A DNA stretch of 64,000 bases from Bog-756 sp963737625. Its GTDB lineage: Bacteria > Actinomycetota > Acidimicrobiia > Acidimicrobiales > RAAP-2. A program made the translations under genes and the position numbers. Positions 36,706 through 45,628 of this stretch are shown here, piece by piece (within the stretch, counting starts at the first letter, position 1; every line of letters begins with the position of its first letter). The stretch lies in NCBI GenBank assembly GCA_963737625.1, contig CAVTTK010000002.1:1984001-2048000 (forward strand). The letters are read 5' to 3'. The notes under the pieces were generated by a model. The model did no database searches, had not been told where the DNA came from, and saw only the letters and a list, made by a program, of their open reading frames with translations.

Positions 36706-36981
36706 ATGACCACATCAACACCTCCTCCTGACCAGATGGATCTCGCCCCTCCGCCGAGTCTCCTGGCCTATGCGCTCTCCTATCTCGCGATCGGGCTCAC
36801 CGTCATTGCCCTCGCCAAACTGATGTTCAAAAGGGATGCCAGAGTGGGCCTGATGGCAGCGGCCATAGCCGTTGTTCTCCACCACAGGTTTGACGCGCCG
36901 CTCGCTAGAAAATTGATGACCTGGAATCTGATCCCCGGTGGTCGACCGTCCACCTCACGGGACTCCCCGTCCACGGAGTAG
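36706..36981 (+). CDS. Small membrane protein
   Basis: 91 residues. One or two hydrophobic helices (about 18-36 and 46-60), LSYLAIGLTVIALAKLMF, with a polar Pro-rich N-terminus. The start overlaps a weak ribosome site. No family is recognised. Confidence 0.55.
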   Translation: MTTSTPPPDQMDLAPPPSLLAYALSYLAIGLTVIALAKLMFKRDARVGLMAAAIAVVLHHRFDAPLARKLMTWNLIPGGRPSTSRDSPSTE

Positions 36982-37272
36982 AAGCCGATTCGTCATTCAC
37001 CCCGAGTCGAGCTTCGATGTCTCGGATATCTCGCAACCGGCGTGGCCGCCGCGGGCTCGGGCGGATTCTGTGCAGCCATGGCAGAGGCTATTGCTCCTCA
37101 GTGTCATTGGTGTGGCGTGCCGGCGATCAGTGCACCGAATCCTCGGGTGCTACCACTGTAGGGATGTGGCGGCGCTCCCGCCTCGCAACTCGCTCTCGAC
37201 CAACCACAGGTTCATCGTCCAAGAAACCATGACGATCACCCATGGCGGAACTGGCGATGAGGCACCCGTGAA

Positions 37273-38037
37273 CTAGCTGACGGCCGCCGGGTCAAGAGAC
37301 TCTTCCGGCTCGGGAGCCTCCTTGGGATAGATGACCCAATGGATAACAGCGGCCACGACTCCGCCCACGGCTGGCGCCACGATGAACAGCCAGACTTGGC
37401 TCAGGGCCGTTCCCCCCACGACAAGTGCTGGGCCGAGGCTCCTGGCGGGGTTCACAGACGTTCCGGTGAGGGGAATGCCGATGAGGTGAACGAACGTTAG
37501 GGTCAGGCCTATAACCAACCCGGCGGTCACGGCGCTGGCGATGCGTGATGTCACCCCAAGGATGACGAACACGAAGATGGCGGTCAGCACTACCTCAACC
37601 AAGAAGGCACCGCCCACGCTGATATGGACGTCTGACGCCTTGCCGTAACCGTCTGCTCCTAGGCCGGTAACGGTCCGGCTGTAGAAGGGCGATGCACTAA
37701 ACACTCCCCAGAGCAGCAAAGCGCCAAGAATTCCTCCGATGAACTGGGCGACCATGTAGAGAGCGCCCTCGACCGGTTGGATGCGCCGGGTGAGCAGTGC
37801 ACCGACGGTAACGGCCGGGTTGACGTGACACCCCGAGATGGGCCCTAGCACGTAGACCAGAGCCATGAGGACGAGCCCAAAGGCAAGCGCCGTAGCTACG
37901 ATGCCAGCGGACAGATTGTGGGCAAGGGAGAATCCGGCGAAGTTAAACCCCTTGCCGAACGACAAGGTGGCCACACCACATGCGACAAAAACGAGGATGA
38001 GTGTTCCAAGCAGTTCTGCGGCAAGTTTCCGGAGCAT
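37273..38037 (-). CDS. Aquaporin/MIP channel (AqpZ-like)
   Basis: 254 residues, six helices and the two half-helices with NPA motifs (GCHVNPAVTVG and TSVNPARSLGPALV). The ar/R Arg follows the second NPA. A His or Gly at the other filter positions cannot be judged without alignment, so water versus glycerol selectivity is not certain, though the length and LLGTLILVF start favour the AqpZ side. It fits an envelope and osmotic stress context. Confidence 0.92.
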   Translation of the reverse strand: MLRKLAAELLGTLILVFVACGVATLSFGKGFNFAGFSLAHNLSAGIVATALAFGLVLMALVYVLGPISGCHVNPAVTVGALLTRRIQPVEGALYMVAQFIGGILGALLLWGVFSASPFYSRTVTGLGADGYGKASDVHISVGGAFLVEVVLTAIFVFVILGVTSRIASAVTAGLVIGLTLTFVHLIGIPLTGTSVNPARSLGPALVVGGTALSQVWLFIVAPAVGGVVAAVIHWVIYPKEAPEPEESLDPAAVS

Positions 38038-38464
38038 TCGAACGTCCTTTCATTGACCTGCTTTGGCCAGAAGGTGACCCTGAATCCACTCAAAAGCTAC
38101 TTCGGCGGATGGGGGAAGAGCCTGATACCCACGGGGCTTGGACTCGGCCCACTCTCGTTGACACCCCGTCTCTGGGGACAACCCCGAAATGAGAGCCCCG
38201 ATCACCATGCTTTTCACCTCTGCGAACGGTTCGCCGCTCTCAAACCGCTGTGCGGTTCAGTCATAGTTCGGGCCCGTCTCATCGTTGCCGGCACCGGGAC
38301 ACTCATCTTGCTCGGCACCAGCACGCCGACGTCTCACATGGATCCGGGCGCGCCCCGTGTGCCTTTTTGCACCGGAATGACCGAACGAGATCGTCACGCT
38401 GTACTGGCGGTCGAGAGTAGATCAAGATGAAGATGCGGCAACATAGTTCACGATCGGGGGCAGC
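38038..38464. other. Gene-free interval between divergent genes
   Basis: Nothing supported besides the expected promoters of the aquaporin and DUF2252 genes. Confidence 0.4.
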
Positions 38465-39904
38465 ATGTCGACAGACCACGTCACGAACACGATTCGACAC
38501 CTGACAACAGAGGACCGGGTGAGATTGGGTAAGGAGGCCCGTGCTCTGGCCCCGCGCTCGTCCCACGCCGAGTTCCATCCTGCGGTTGATCGACCCGATC
38601 CAGTTGCCCTGCTTGAACGTCAGGCTCAAACCCGGGTGCCTGAGCTAGTCCCGATTCGCTACGGGCGGATGCTGGTATCCCCTTTCACGTTCTTCCGGGG
38701 CGCAGCCCTCGTGATGGCCACTGACCTTTCGGAGACACCCCGTTCTGGGCTGAAGGCCCAGATCTGTGGCGATGCCCACCTGTCGAATTTTGGCTTGTTC
38801 GCGTCGCCGGAGCGCAAGATGATGTTCGATGTCAACGACTTCGACGAGACTCTTCCCGGACCGTGGGAATGGGATTTGAAACGCCTTGCCGCGAGCGCAG
38901 TGATCGCCGCCCGGGACCGGGGGTTCAGAGAGAAGGATGCCGACGCCGCGGCTCTTGCCGTAGGAGCGAGTTACCGCACCGAGATGGCACGGCTCGCCGG
39001 GCTCTCCACCATGGATGTCTGGTATTTCCACATCGACGTCGCTGGTCTCCTTCATGAGCTCGAGACAACGGCTGCCCGCACGGGGTCCAAGACCGACAGG
39101 CACATGGCGGTGCGCACAGCCAAGATCATCGACAAAGCCCGTACGCGTGACAGCCTCCAGGCGCTGAACAAGCTAACCAGGGTGGTGGACGGCGAGCTCC
39201 GGTTCGTGAGCGATCCGCCTCTCATCGTTCCCTCCGAGGAGCTGTTTCAGCCGGAAGTGAGCGACGCGCTCCAACACTCGTTCCACCAGCTTATTCGGGG
39301 CTATCGACACAGCCTCCAAACGGACCGGCGCCACCTCCTCGAAGAGTTTCGGTTCATTCAGATCGCCCGCAAGGTAGTCGGGGTGGGAAGCGTAGGTACC
39401 CGGGCCTGGGTGCTCCTGCTGATAGGCAAAGACAACGGCGACCCGCTGATCCTGCAGGCAAAGGAGGCAGAGGCGTCCGTCCTCGAGGATTTCGTGGGTA
39501 AGAGCGGCTACGCAAATCACGGTGCCCGAGTAGTCGCCGGCCAACATTTGATGCAGGCGTCGAGCGACATCTTCCTCGGGTACGAACAGGTCGAGTCGCC
39601 TGACGGAAAGAAACGGGACTTCTACATACGCCAGCTCAGGGACTGGAAGGGGAGCTTCGAGATCGAAGGAGCGATTCCCCAAGGTCTTACGAAGTACGTC
39701 GCCATCTGCGCCCAGGCCCTTGCCCGTGCTCATGCCCGTTCGGGAGATCGGGTTGCCATCGCCAGCTACCTGGGTAGCGGACCCACATTCGACCGGGCGC
39801 TCGTCGAGTTCGCGACAACATACGCCGACCAAAATGAGCGAGACTTTGAAGCGCTCCAGAGGGCGGCAGCTACTGGTCGTATCACCGTTGAGTCGGGCCT
39901 GTAG
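38465..39904 (+). CDS. DUF2252 family protein
   Basis: 479 residues, the full usual length. Conserved kinase-like features: FTFFRGAALVMATDL, QICGDAHLSNFGLFASP (an HxD-like catalytic-loop analogue), FDVNDFDETLPGPWEWDLKRLAAS, and later VGVGSVGTRAWVLLL with a lysine-rich QAKEAE. The family resembles aminoglycoside-phosphotransferase/kinase folds, but its substrate is unknown. Its 3' end overlaps the convergent Anbu-type gene by 23 bases. Confidence 0.92.
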   Translation: MSTDHVTNTIRHLTTEDRVRLGKEARALAPRSSHAEFHPAVDRPDPVALLERQAQTRVPELVPIRYGRMLVSPFTFFRGAALVMATDLSETPRSGLKAQICGDAHLSNFGLFASPERKMMFDVNDFDETLPGPWEWDLKRLAASAVIAARDRGFREKDADAAALAVGASYRTEMARLAGLSTMDVWYFHIDVAGLLHELETTAARTGSKTDRHMAVRTAKIIDKARTRDSLQALNKLTRVVDGELRFVSDPPLIVPSEELFQPEVSDALQHSFHQLIRGYRHSLQTDRRHLLEEFRFIQIARKVVGVGSVGTRAWVLLLIGKDNGDPLILQAKEAEASVLEDFVGKSGYANHGARVVAGQHLMQASSDIFLGYEQVESPDGKKRDFYIRQLRDWKGSFEIEGAIPQGLTKYVAICAQALARAHARSGDRVAIASYLGSGPTFDRALVEFATTYADQNERDFEALQRAAATGRITVESGL

Positions 39905-40667
39905 AACGATCCTCGTTGTCAGACGGGAGGTCGATTGTCGAATCGAGTTGGGAGATCCGCTGGATGGCGTTTACGGCCATGTGCATCTGGCTCTCCCACG
40001 TAGTCCGCAACTCCCTGAGGAGAGGCGAATCACCCTCGATGCGAAATTGAATCGGATCGAACGAGTCAGTGAGATACACGCAACCGTCGTAGGGAGGACC
40101 GACGGAGAGGTTGGCCCGCGCCGTGCTCATCATCGATCCGAGTGCGATGGAGGTGGCCGTGTCGATTGCCACTTGCGATTCGACGGCCAGTTCCAGCATG
40201 AACTTGCCATACTTGCTCTCCCCGATCTGGAGGAACGGCCGTTCGTCTGACGCACGGATGTAGTTGCCCTCTGGGTACACAAGTAGAACGTCTGGGGGTT
40301 CAGGCCCCACCTGACCTCCAAGTATGAAAGTCGCAGTTCCGTCAGCACCAACCGCAGTCAGGGCTTCCCGGTGGTCCTCAGCCACCTGGCGACTCAAGCG
40401 GCCTAAGTACAGGGCCGCCTCGAATAGGTGGTCGACTGTGGCGAGGCTCTCACCTCGTTCATCACTGAGATCCCGGTGGATTCTGTCAAGCACCTCCTGG
40501 GTGGTAGCGAGGCTCCCGGCCGACTCAATCACGAAGAGCCTTTCAGGCGCAGCCTTGATTAGGTGCAGCTTCCTATAGGAGCTGACATTGTCCACGCCAG
40601 CGTTGGTGCGGGTATCGGCCAGGAACACCAGTCCCTCACGCAGGCGCAGCGCCAGGCAATACGTCAC
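39882..40667 (-). CDS. Proteasome-like peptidase, Anbu (ancestral beta subunit) type
   Basis: 261 residues starting MTYCLALRL, so removal of Met exposes Thr as nucleophile. The Asp of FLADTRTNAG (Asp18) and Lys33 of SYRKLHLI match the Thr1/Asp17/Lys33 active-site pattern of proteasome-type Ntn hydrolases. The Anbu family is HslV-related and self-assembles. Its usual neighbours (transglutaminase-like, alpha-E and ATP-grasp genes) are absent here, so it stands alone. Substrates are unknown. Confidence 0.88.
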   Translation of the reverse strand: MTYCLALRLREGLVFLADTRTNAGVDNVSSYRKLHLIKAAPERLFVIESAGSLATTQEVLDRIHRDLSDERGESLATVDHLFEAALYLGRLSRQVAEDHREALTAVGADGTATFILGGQVGPEPPDVLLVYPEGNYIRASDERPFLQIGESKYGKFMLELAVESQVAIDTATSIALGSMMSTARANLSVGPPYDGCVYLTDSFDPIQFRIEGDSPLLRELRTTWESQMHMAVNAIQRISQLDSTIDLPSDNEDRSTGPTQR

Positions 40668-40820
40668 AGCATCTCCTTCTTTGATCGCAGTTTCAGTGTT
40701 TGCTCGTTATATCGGATCAGCATGTCATCCGAGCTTCATCCGGGATCCGGTGCTCGCCGGGTCCGCACTGGCCATGCCCTGGGAAACGAGCTTCGTTCGA
40801 ACACTTTGAGAGCCGTCAAG

Positions 40821-42548
40821 TCAGTTCTCTTGATCCTTTCCGGTCTGTTCGATTTGAGCTTCCACCGCGCGATGAACATTCCCATGAGTCTGGTCTGCGC
40901 CGAGACGGTCGAGAAAGCCGTCGCGACTCAGCACTTCCTCAACCGCTGGTTTGACTCGAGCGAGCCGAAGAAGGACCCCGGCCTGCTTGGTGAGCTCGAG
41001 TACCTCACCCAATTTTGCCGAACCTTGTGAATCGATGAAATCAATGCCTTCGCAGTCGAGCACCATCCCCCTGATCCCTGGCGTCGACAACGCCACCTCA
41101 CGAACGCGATCCTCGAGTGCATCCGAGGTGGCGAAGAAGAGCCCGCCGTCGAGTCGCAGGACGACAACTCCAGGAAATTGCTCGTCAGTGGGGTGTTCAT
41201 CGAGTTCCCGGTACACCTGCGTACCCCGTTCGTGCCCGAGTAGTGGCATTGACGGTCGAGTAGCCACTGAGATTAGCCACAAGATCGACAGCCCGATACC
41301 GATAATGACGCCGGCAAGAACTCCGAAGGCGAGTGTCCCGACAATGGCCACAACGGCAACCCAGAAGTCGAAACGCATGACCCGGAACAGTCGTCGCATC
41401 TCCGGGAGATCCATCATGCCCATGACAACCGCCTCGATGATCAGCGCGGCCAGGACTGGCTTGGGAAGCTTGGAGAAGAGTGGGGCCAAAATCAACAGCG
41501 TGAGGAGGACGATGACCCCGGAGAACAGTGACGCCAGGCCCGTACGCGCCCCGGAATGATCGTTGAGCGAGCTGGCCGACAGGCTGGTGGACACGGGCAT
41601 GCCCTGGAACAGGCCGGCACCGACATTGGACATCCCCTGAGCTACCGATTCTTGGTTGATGTCAATGCGATACCGGTGCTTGGCGGCAAAAGCCCGAGAA
41701 TCACCTGCGGTCTGCGAGAAACCGATAAGGACGAGTGCCACGGCAGCAAGGGCGATGGTGCTGGCGTGATCGCCCACGAGCGACCACTTCGGGAGGGCCA
41801 GGGTCGGCAGCCCCCGGGGCACGTTGCCGACGAGAGCCACACCGTGGGCACCGAGATCGAGGATTCGTGATGCCAGGAGCCCACCCACCACCAACACGAG
41901 GGCGCCCGGGATCCGCGGTGCTATGACTCGTAACCCAAAAATGACGGCCAGGGAGACTACTCCGACGAGCAGGGTGGACCAACTGACATCTGCGAGTGAT
42001 CCCATCCAGGAACGCAGTTCCTGGATGGGATTCGAACCTGAGACACTGGTACCCGTCAGCTTGGGGAGCTCGCCGATGACGACGTCGATAGCCGCACCGA
42101 AGAGGAAGCCGGTGACTACTGCTCGGGAGAGGAACTGGGCGATCCACCCCATCTTGAATACAGCCAGAAGCAGGAACAGAGCGCCGGAAGCGAGGGTGAT
42201 TGTTGCCACAAAGGAGGCTATGTCCGCTGTCCCGGTGATCTTGGCGGCCACCACGGCACTTGCCGCTACCGCCGCCAACCCGGAGCTTGGCCCGGTCGAG
42301 ATCTGGCGGCTCGTTCCAAAGACGGCGTACAGAATGGCTCCGGCAGCAGCGGCATAGAGGCCGTTCTGCAACGGGATGCCCGCGATACCCGCGTAGCCGA
42401 GGTTCTTCGGGACAATCAGGGCAGCGACGGCAATCCCGGCGACGAGATCCCCCCGGAGCCACTTGCGATCGTAGGTGCGGAGCCATCCGACAATCGGCAC
42501 CAAGTGCCACCGCTCCCGCTTGCGATCTTCTCTCACCCTCCGAGCCAT
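40821..42548 (-). CDS. SulP family anion transporter with STAS domain (2)
   Basis: 575 residues from ATG 42548 (MARRVREDRKRERWHLVP). A GTG at 42608 would add 20 residues. The SulP core (about 25-430, ALIVPKNLGYAGIAGIP, TGFLFGAAIDVVIGELPK) precedes a STAS domain (about 450-555, LDCEGIDFIDSQGSAKL). It is clearly a different branch from the SulP at 27653. A 15-bp-arm perfect inverted repeat lies inside the gene at 41999-42031. Confidence 0.9.
   Translation of the reverse strand: MARRVREDRKRERWHLVPIVGWLRTYDRKWLRGDLVAGIAVAALIVPKNLGYAGIAGIPLQNGLYAAAAGAILYAVFGTSRQISTGPSSGLAAVAASAVVAAKITGTADIASFVATITLASGALFLLLAVFKMGWIAQFLSRAVVTGFLFGAAIDVVIGELPKLTGTSVSGSNPIQELRSWMGSLADVSWSTLLVGVVSLAVIFGLRVIAPRIPGALVLVVGGLLASRILDLGAHGVALVGNVPRGLPTLALPKWSLVGDHASTIALAAVALVLIGFSQTAGDSRAFAAKHRYRIDINQESVAQGMSNVGAGLFQGMPVSTSLSASSLNDHSGARTGLASLFSGVIVLLTLLILAPLFSKLPKPVLAALIIEAVVMGMMDLPEMRRLFRVMRFDFWVAVVAIVGTLAFGVLAGVIIGIGLSILWLISVATRPSMPLLGHERGTQVYRELDEHPTDEQFPGVVVLRLDGGLFFATSDALEDRVREVALSTPGIRGMVLDCEGIDFIDSQGSAKLGEVLELTKQAGVLLRLARVKPAVEEVLSRDGFLDRLGADQTHGNVHRAVEAQIEQTGKDQEN
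41999..42031. repeat. Perfect inverted repeat inside the SulP gene, 15-bp arms
   Basis: ATCCCATCCAGGAAC, GCA, GTTCCTGGATGGGAT. It codes for NPIQELRSWMG in a loop between helices. The same segment of the other SulP gene has no such repeat. Confidence 0.8.
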
Positions 42549-42670
42549 TAGTCGGGACAGTACGCCCAATTTGCCATGCCGTTGCACGTTTTCGGCTCGC
42601 CGAAGCACCCGAGCACACTCGTAGTGGACCGACTATTGTGACGAGAGTTCGCCACGGAAGGAGGAATCCA

Positions 42671-43201
42671 ATGCCCTTCGATACGCTGTTCGTGTTTTCC
42701 GGCGTCTACGCCAAGGTCGATGACGCCCTGTCCGACTATGAGGCCGTCCACGCCCTGCACACAAAGGCCGGGCTGATCGACGCCTATGACGCTGCTGTCG
42801 TGGAGCGTAAGTCCGACGGCAAGGTCAAGATTGTGAAGAAGCATGAGACTCCCACCCGGGTTGGAGGGGTATTGGGAGGCGGCGTGGGTCTGGCCACCGG
42901 GCTGGTCATCGCATTGTTCCCGGCGGCAGCCATCGGCGGCGGACTCCTCCTCGCCACCGGCGGCGGTGGAGCGCTATTGGGCTCGTTGGCCGGACACGCA
43001 GCGGCCGGGATGAGCCGGAGCGACCTGAAGGAACTTGGAGAAGAACTTGACGAAGGGCAGGCCGGGTTGGTGGTCGTGGCCGTTTCGGACATGGAGTCCA
43101 AGGTCGAAGCAGCTATGAAGCACGCCGAAAAGGTTCAGGCCAAGAAGATGGAGGCTGACCAGAAGGCGATTGAGGCTGACGCAAAGAGCGAAGCTTCGTA
43201 G
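42671..43201 (+). CDS. DUF1269 family membrane-associated protein
   Basis: 176 residues from ATG 42671, behind GGAGG. DUF1269 N-terminus MPFDTLFVFSGVYAKVDDAL, a central Gly/Ala/Leu-rich hydrophobic region (about 70-120, GGVLGGGVGLATGLVIALFP) and an acidic/basic C-terminal helix. Longer upstream frames are shadows of the divergent SulP gene. The role is unknown; related genes are often stress-linked. Confidence 0.87.
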   Translation: MPFDTLFVFSGVYAKVDDALSDYEAVHALHTKAGLIDAYDAAVVERKSDGKVKIVKKHETPTRVGGVLGGGVGLATGLVIALFPAAAIGGGLLLATGGGGALLGSLAGHAAAGMSRSDLKELGEELDEGQAGLVVVAVSDMESKVEAAMKHAEKVQAKKMEADQKAIEADAKSEAS

Positions 43202-43434
43202 CCTCGGCGGCCGGCTATCTCGAGGGTGGGTTCGCCTCGCGCTGCGGATCGCCCGTTCGGTTTCGTTGGCGAGGATGCGACCATTTGGATCATTGGCAAT
43301 CTGCGCGGCGCCACAGCTACGAGCTACTGCGTAAGACCAGGTGTAGCGCTCTAGAGCGGGCACAAGTGATACCTCCTCTGGGCCGTGGCCCGCCACTGAC
43401 CGCTGGCTCAGTGTGATGCCGGCGCAGTCGCTTG

Positions 43435-43764
43435 TCAGCCGCCGCAGTCGACAGCGATTTCCAGTGCCGCGCAGACTTCGTTCATCCTCACGTCCGCGAG
43501 ATGTCCGATGCGCTCAACCAGAACAGCGATTGCCACGCTTTCCACTGAATCGAGGTTGACAGCAGATTGGCGCGGAATTGGGTCCTCGCCGGGATTGAGG
43601 ATGACTTCGCTCGGCAGGTCGCGGATCGTCGTCGTGCACGGAGCGACAAGGGCGCGATGCAAGCATGGAATAGCCGCATTGCGTGACAGCACGACAACGG
43701 GCCTCCTGCCGATCTCGGGCAACTCACACCACCAGACCTCGCCCCTGGCGGGGATGGAGTTCAC
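43435..43764 (-). CDS. MazF/PemK-type endoribonuclease toxin
   Basis: 109 residues. PemK/MazF core: IPARGEVWWCELPEIGRRPVVVLSRN, VAPCTTTIRDLPSEVIL and the strand SAVNLDSVESVAIAVL. The Arg and Thr of the catalytic pocket are in place. The family cuts mRNA or tRNA at short sequences. It overlaps the antitoxin stop by 4 bp (43761-43764). Since the antitoxin frame is broken, either the toxin is silent, the break is an error, or the C-terminal antitoxin segment is still made. Confidence 0.88.
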   Translation of the reverse strand: MNSIPARGEVWWCELPEIGRRPVVVLSRNAAIPCLHRALVAPCTTTIRDLPSEVILNPGEDPIPRQSAVNLDSVESVAIAVLVERIGHLADVRMNEVCAALEIAVDCGG

Positions 43765-43998
43765 GACGCCCCCGCAGCCTCACGGAAGGTTGCCAGATCG
43801 CCCCACTCGTCTTGCTCAGCCAGTGGGTGCTCGTCATAGGCCGCGTAGGCCGCGTCGACCTGCGCGGAACGATGACGTGCGAGCAGCGCGACCAAAGCCT
43901 CATCGATGACAAACGAGTCAGGCTTGCCGTCAAATGTTCGCCAGCGCGTCTTCAAGTAGTTGCTCGTCGACGGTCGTGCTCAGTCGTACTCGGGCCAT
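43761..43998 (-). pseudogene. Antitoxin of the MazF-type toxin, +1 frameshift
   Basis: The ATG at 43998 opens MARVRLSTTVDEQLLEDA, a typical ribbon-helix-helix or MazE-like DNA-binding start. The frame then breaks at about 43942-43946 where CGCGCTGG should be CGCGG-like. After removing one base the reading continues RRTFDGKPDSFVIDEAL..., to 79 codons and the normal stop. TTG 43955 could restart translation and produce the last 64 residues, which include the toxin-binding half. Confidence 0.75.
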
Positions 43999-44373
43999 AC
44001 CACGATTATGCCACCACTGTGCTACGTATATGCCACAACGGGTAGATGTGGATCCTTGTCCCCGAGCAGCGGGTAGGTCCTGACAAGGTATTTCGCGACG
44101 TCTCTCCCCTTTTTGCAAGGCGAAGCTGAGTTGTCTGGTGGGATTCTCCGACGGAGACCAGCACGCACTCGATGGCAGGACCACCTCCAAAATGCGCACA
44201 GTGGACCTGATCCGAGTCATCGGCCCACACTCTCTTCCGACGCCTCAACGACCAGACATTTAATGCCTTCGAGCATCGTTACCGCCTCGATCGGGGCGAT
44301 CCGATGGCATCATTCGGGTCGAGTGAATTCGACAGTAGGCAAATCGAGGTGTTCGGACAAAGGAGAATGATGG
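43999..44373. other. Gene-free interval
   Basis: No gene or structure supported. AGGAG at 44361 serves the next gene. Confidence 0.4.
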
Positions 44374-45204
44374 ATGGAACTAATCGACCGGTACTTCGCG
44401 GCCTGGAATGCTCACGATCCCGATGCGATCATGGCGTGTTTCACCGAAGAAGGGGTCTTCGAGGACCCCACCACCGGAGGACCCGTCACGGGCTCCGCCA
44501 TTGGCCAGACGGCGAATGATCTGTTCGTCGGATTCCCTGACGTTTCCTTCACCGAGGTCCGCACCGAACACGGTCCACACTCTGCGGCCGCCCAGTACGT
44601 CATGCGCGGAACCAACACGGGTGCCACACCCCTGGGTCCTCCGTCCGGCCAGGTTGGTACCCTTCCGGGAGCGGATTTCTTCACATGGGATCCTGAACGC
44701 GGGCTGCTGACCAGCGTACGTGGCTACTGGGACCTTGGAGGCTTTCTAGCGACGATGGGCGTGCAAATGCATCCGTCTCCGGCGGGGATCCCGGGGCTCA
44801 TCGACTTCGGCGTCGGAGTCCGGGCCACCAAGGGCGATCCAACGGCACCTGGGTGCTTCACCGTCACGTCCATCGATGTGACCGGCGAGTCAGTTTGGGA
44901 GGTTAATGACTTCACCGAGAAGATCACCACCGAGTTGATGGCGCAAGACGGCTACCTGGGATCAGTCTTCGCCGCAGCCGGCGGTCGCCAGTTCACGTTT
45001 ACGGCGTGGCGAGATGTGGAGGCAGTAACCGGCATACGACAGACCGTCCATCGAGACTCCATGCGCGCCTTCAATGCAGGAACGCTGGGTACAAGACTCA
45101 TGACCAGTGTTTGGGCGCCCGTGCGGCTCAATCCTGTCCACGTGTCCCCGACCGACGGGGAACGACCGATTCGGGAGGAGCCGCTGTCGGGACAGTGGTT
45201 GTAG
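44374..45204 (+). CDS. SnoaL-like polyketide-cyclase-fold protein with second barrel domain
   Basis: 276 residues, ATG 44374, AGGAG 8 bases upstream. The N-terminal half (about 1-130) is a SnoaL/NTF2-like domain (ELIDRYFAAWNAHDPDAIMACF). The C-terminal half (about 140-240) looks like an EthD/ABM dimeric barrel (GCFTVTSIDVTG, AAGGRQFTFTAWRDVEAV). Such fusions act on small organic compounds. No partner enzyme is nearby. Confidence 0.8.
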   Translation: MELIDRYFAAWNAHDPDAIMACFTEEGVFEDPTTGGPVTGSAIGQTANDLFVGFPDVSFTEVRTEHGPHSAAAQYVMRGTNTGATPLGPPSGQVGTLPGADFFTWDPERGLLTSVRGYWDLGGFLATMGVQMHPSPAGIPGLIDFGVGVRATKGDPTAPGCFTVTSIDVTGESVWEVNDFTEKITTELMAQDGYLGSVFAAAGGRQFTFTAWRDVEAVTGIRQTVHRDSMRAFNAGTLGTRLMTSVWAPVRLNPVHVSPTDGERPIREEPLSGQWL

Positions 45205-45238
45205 ATCCACAGGAGGCCCGCAGACGGGCCCGTCGATA

Positions 45239-45628
45239 AGAAGCTCAAGGTCAACGAACTGTTCCCGCCGGGTGGCCGACCTGATGACGGCGGTCGGTGA
45301 CGTCAAGTCGGTCAGGAAGTCGTGTGTCGTATCTGCTCCGGCGTCATCGGAAAGACAGACGAGATCGGTGTACGTGCCCACCAGATGACCTTTCAACTCA
45401 GCGTTCCCCGTAAGGTCGAACCCCACGTCCGCCGCGCCGCAGACGCCCCCCCGGAAGACCTCGGAGGCCAAACCGTAGTTCAGCGTGACCGGGACGTTTT
45501 CGACTGTGGTCTTCAATGGCTTGGCCTGCACGGCATCCTCAATGTCGTTCAGACCGGTCGCGAAGAATGTGCCTTGGGTGTCGTCGAAGTTGGGCTTCTT
45601 GGCGATGGCGTAGGTGGTCACACCGTTC
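45239..45628 (-). pseudogene. Broken paralogue of the secreted two-domain protein, distal part
   Basis: Translation gives GVTTYAIAKKPNFDD, PLKTTVENVPVTLNYGL, GFDLTGNAELKGHLVGTYTD and SGD-like DDAGADTTHDFLTDLTSPTAVI, a single copy of the domain of the 16046-17419 protein. Its last residues (SLTLSFL-like) sit in a shifted frame. The proximal part is at 46815-46890, separated by an IS630-family element. Confidence 0.8.

Noticed and set aside
42260..42670. Upstream extension of the DUF1269 gene
   Set aside because: The extension is antisense to the SulP gene, and GGAGG precedes the ATG at 42671.
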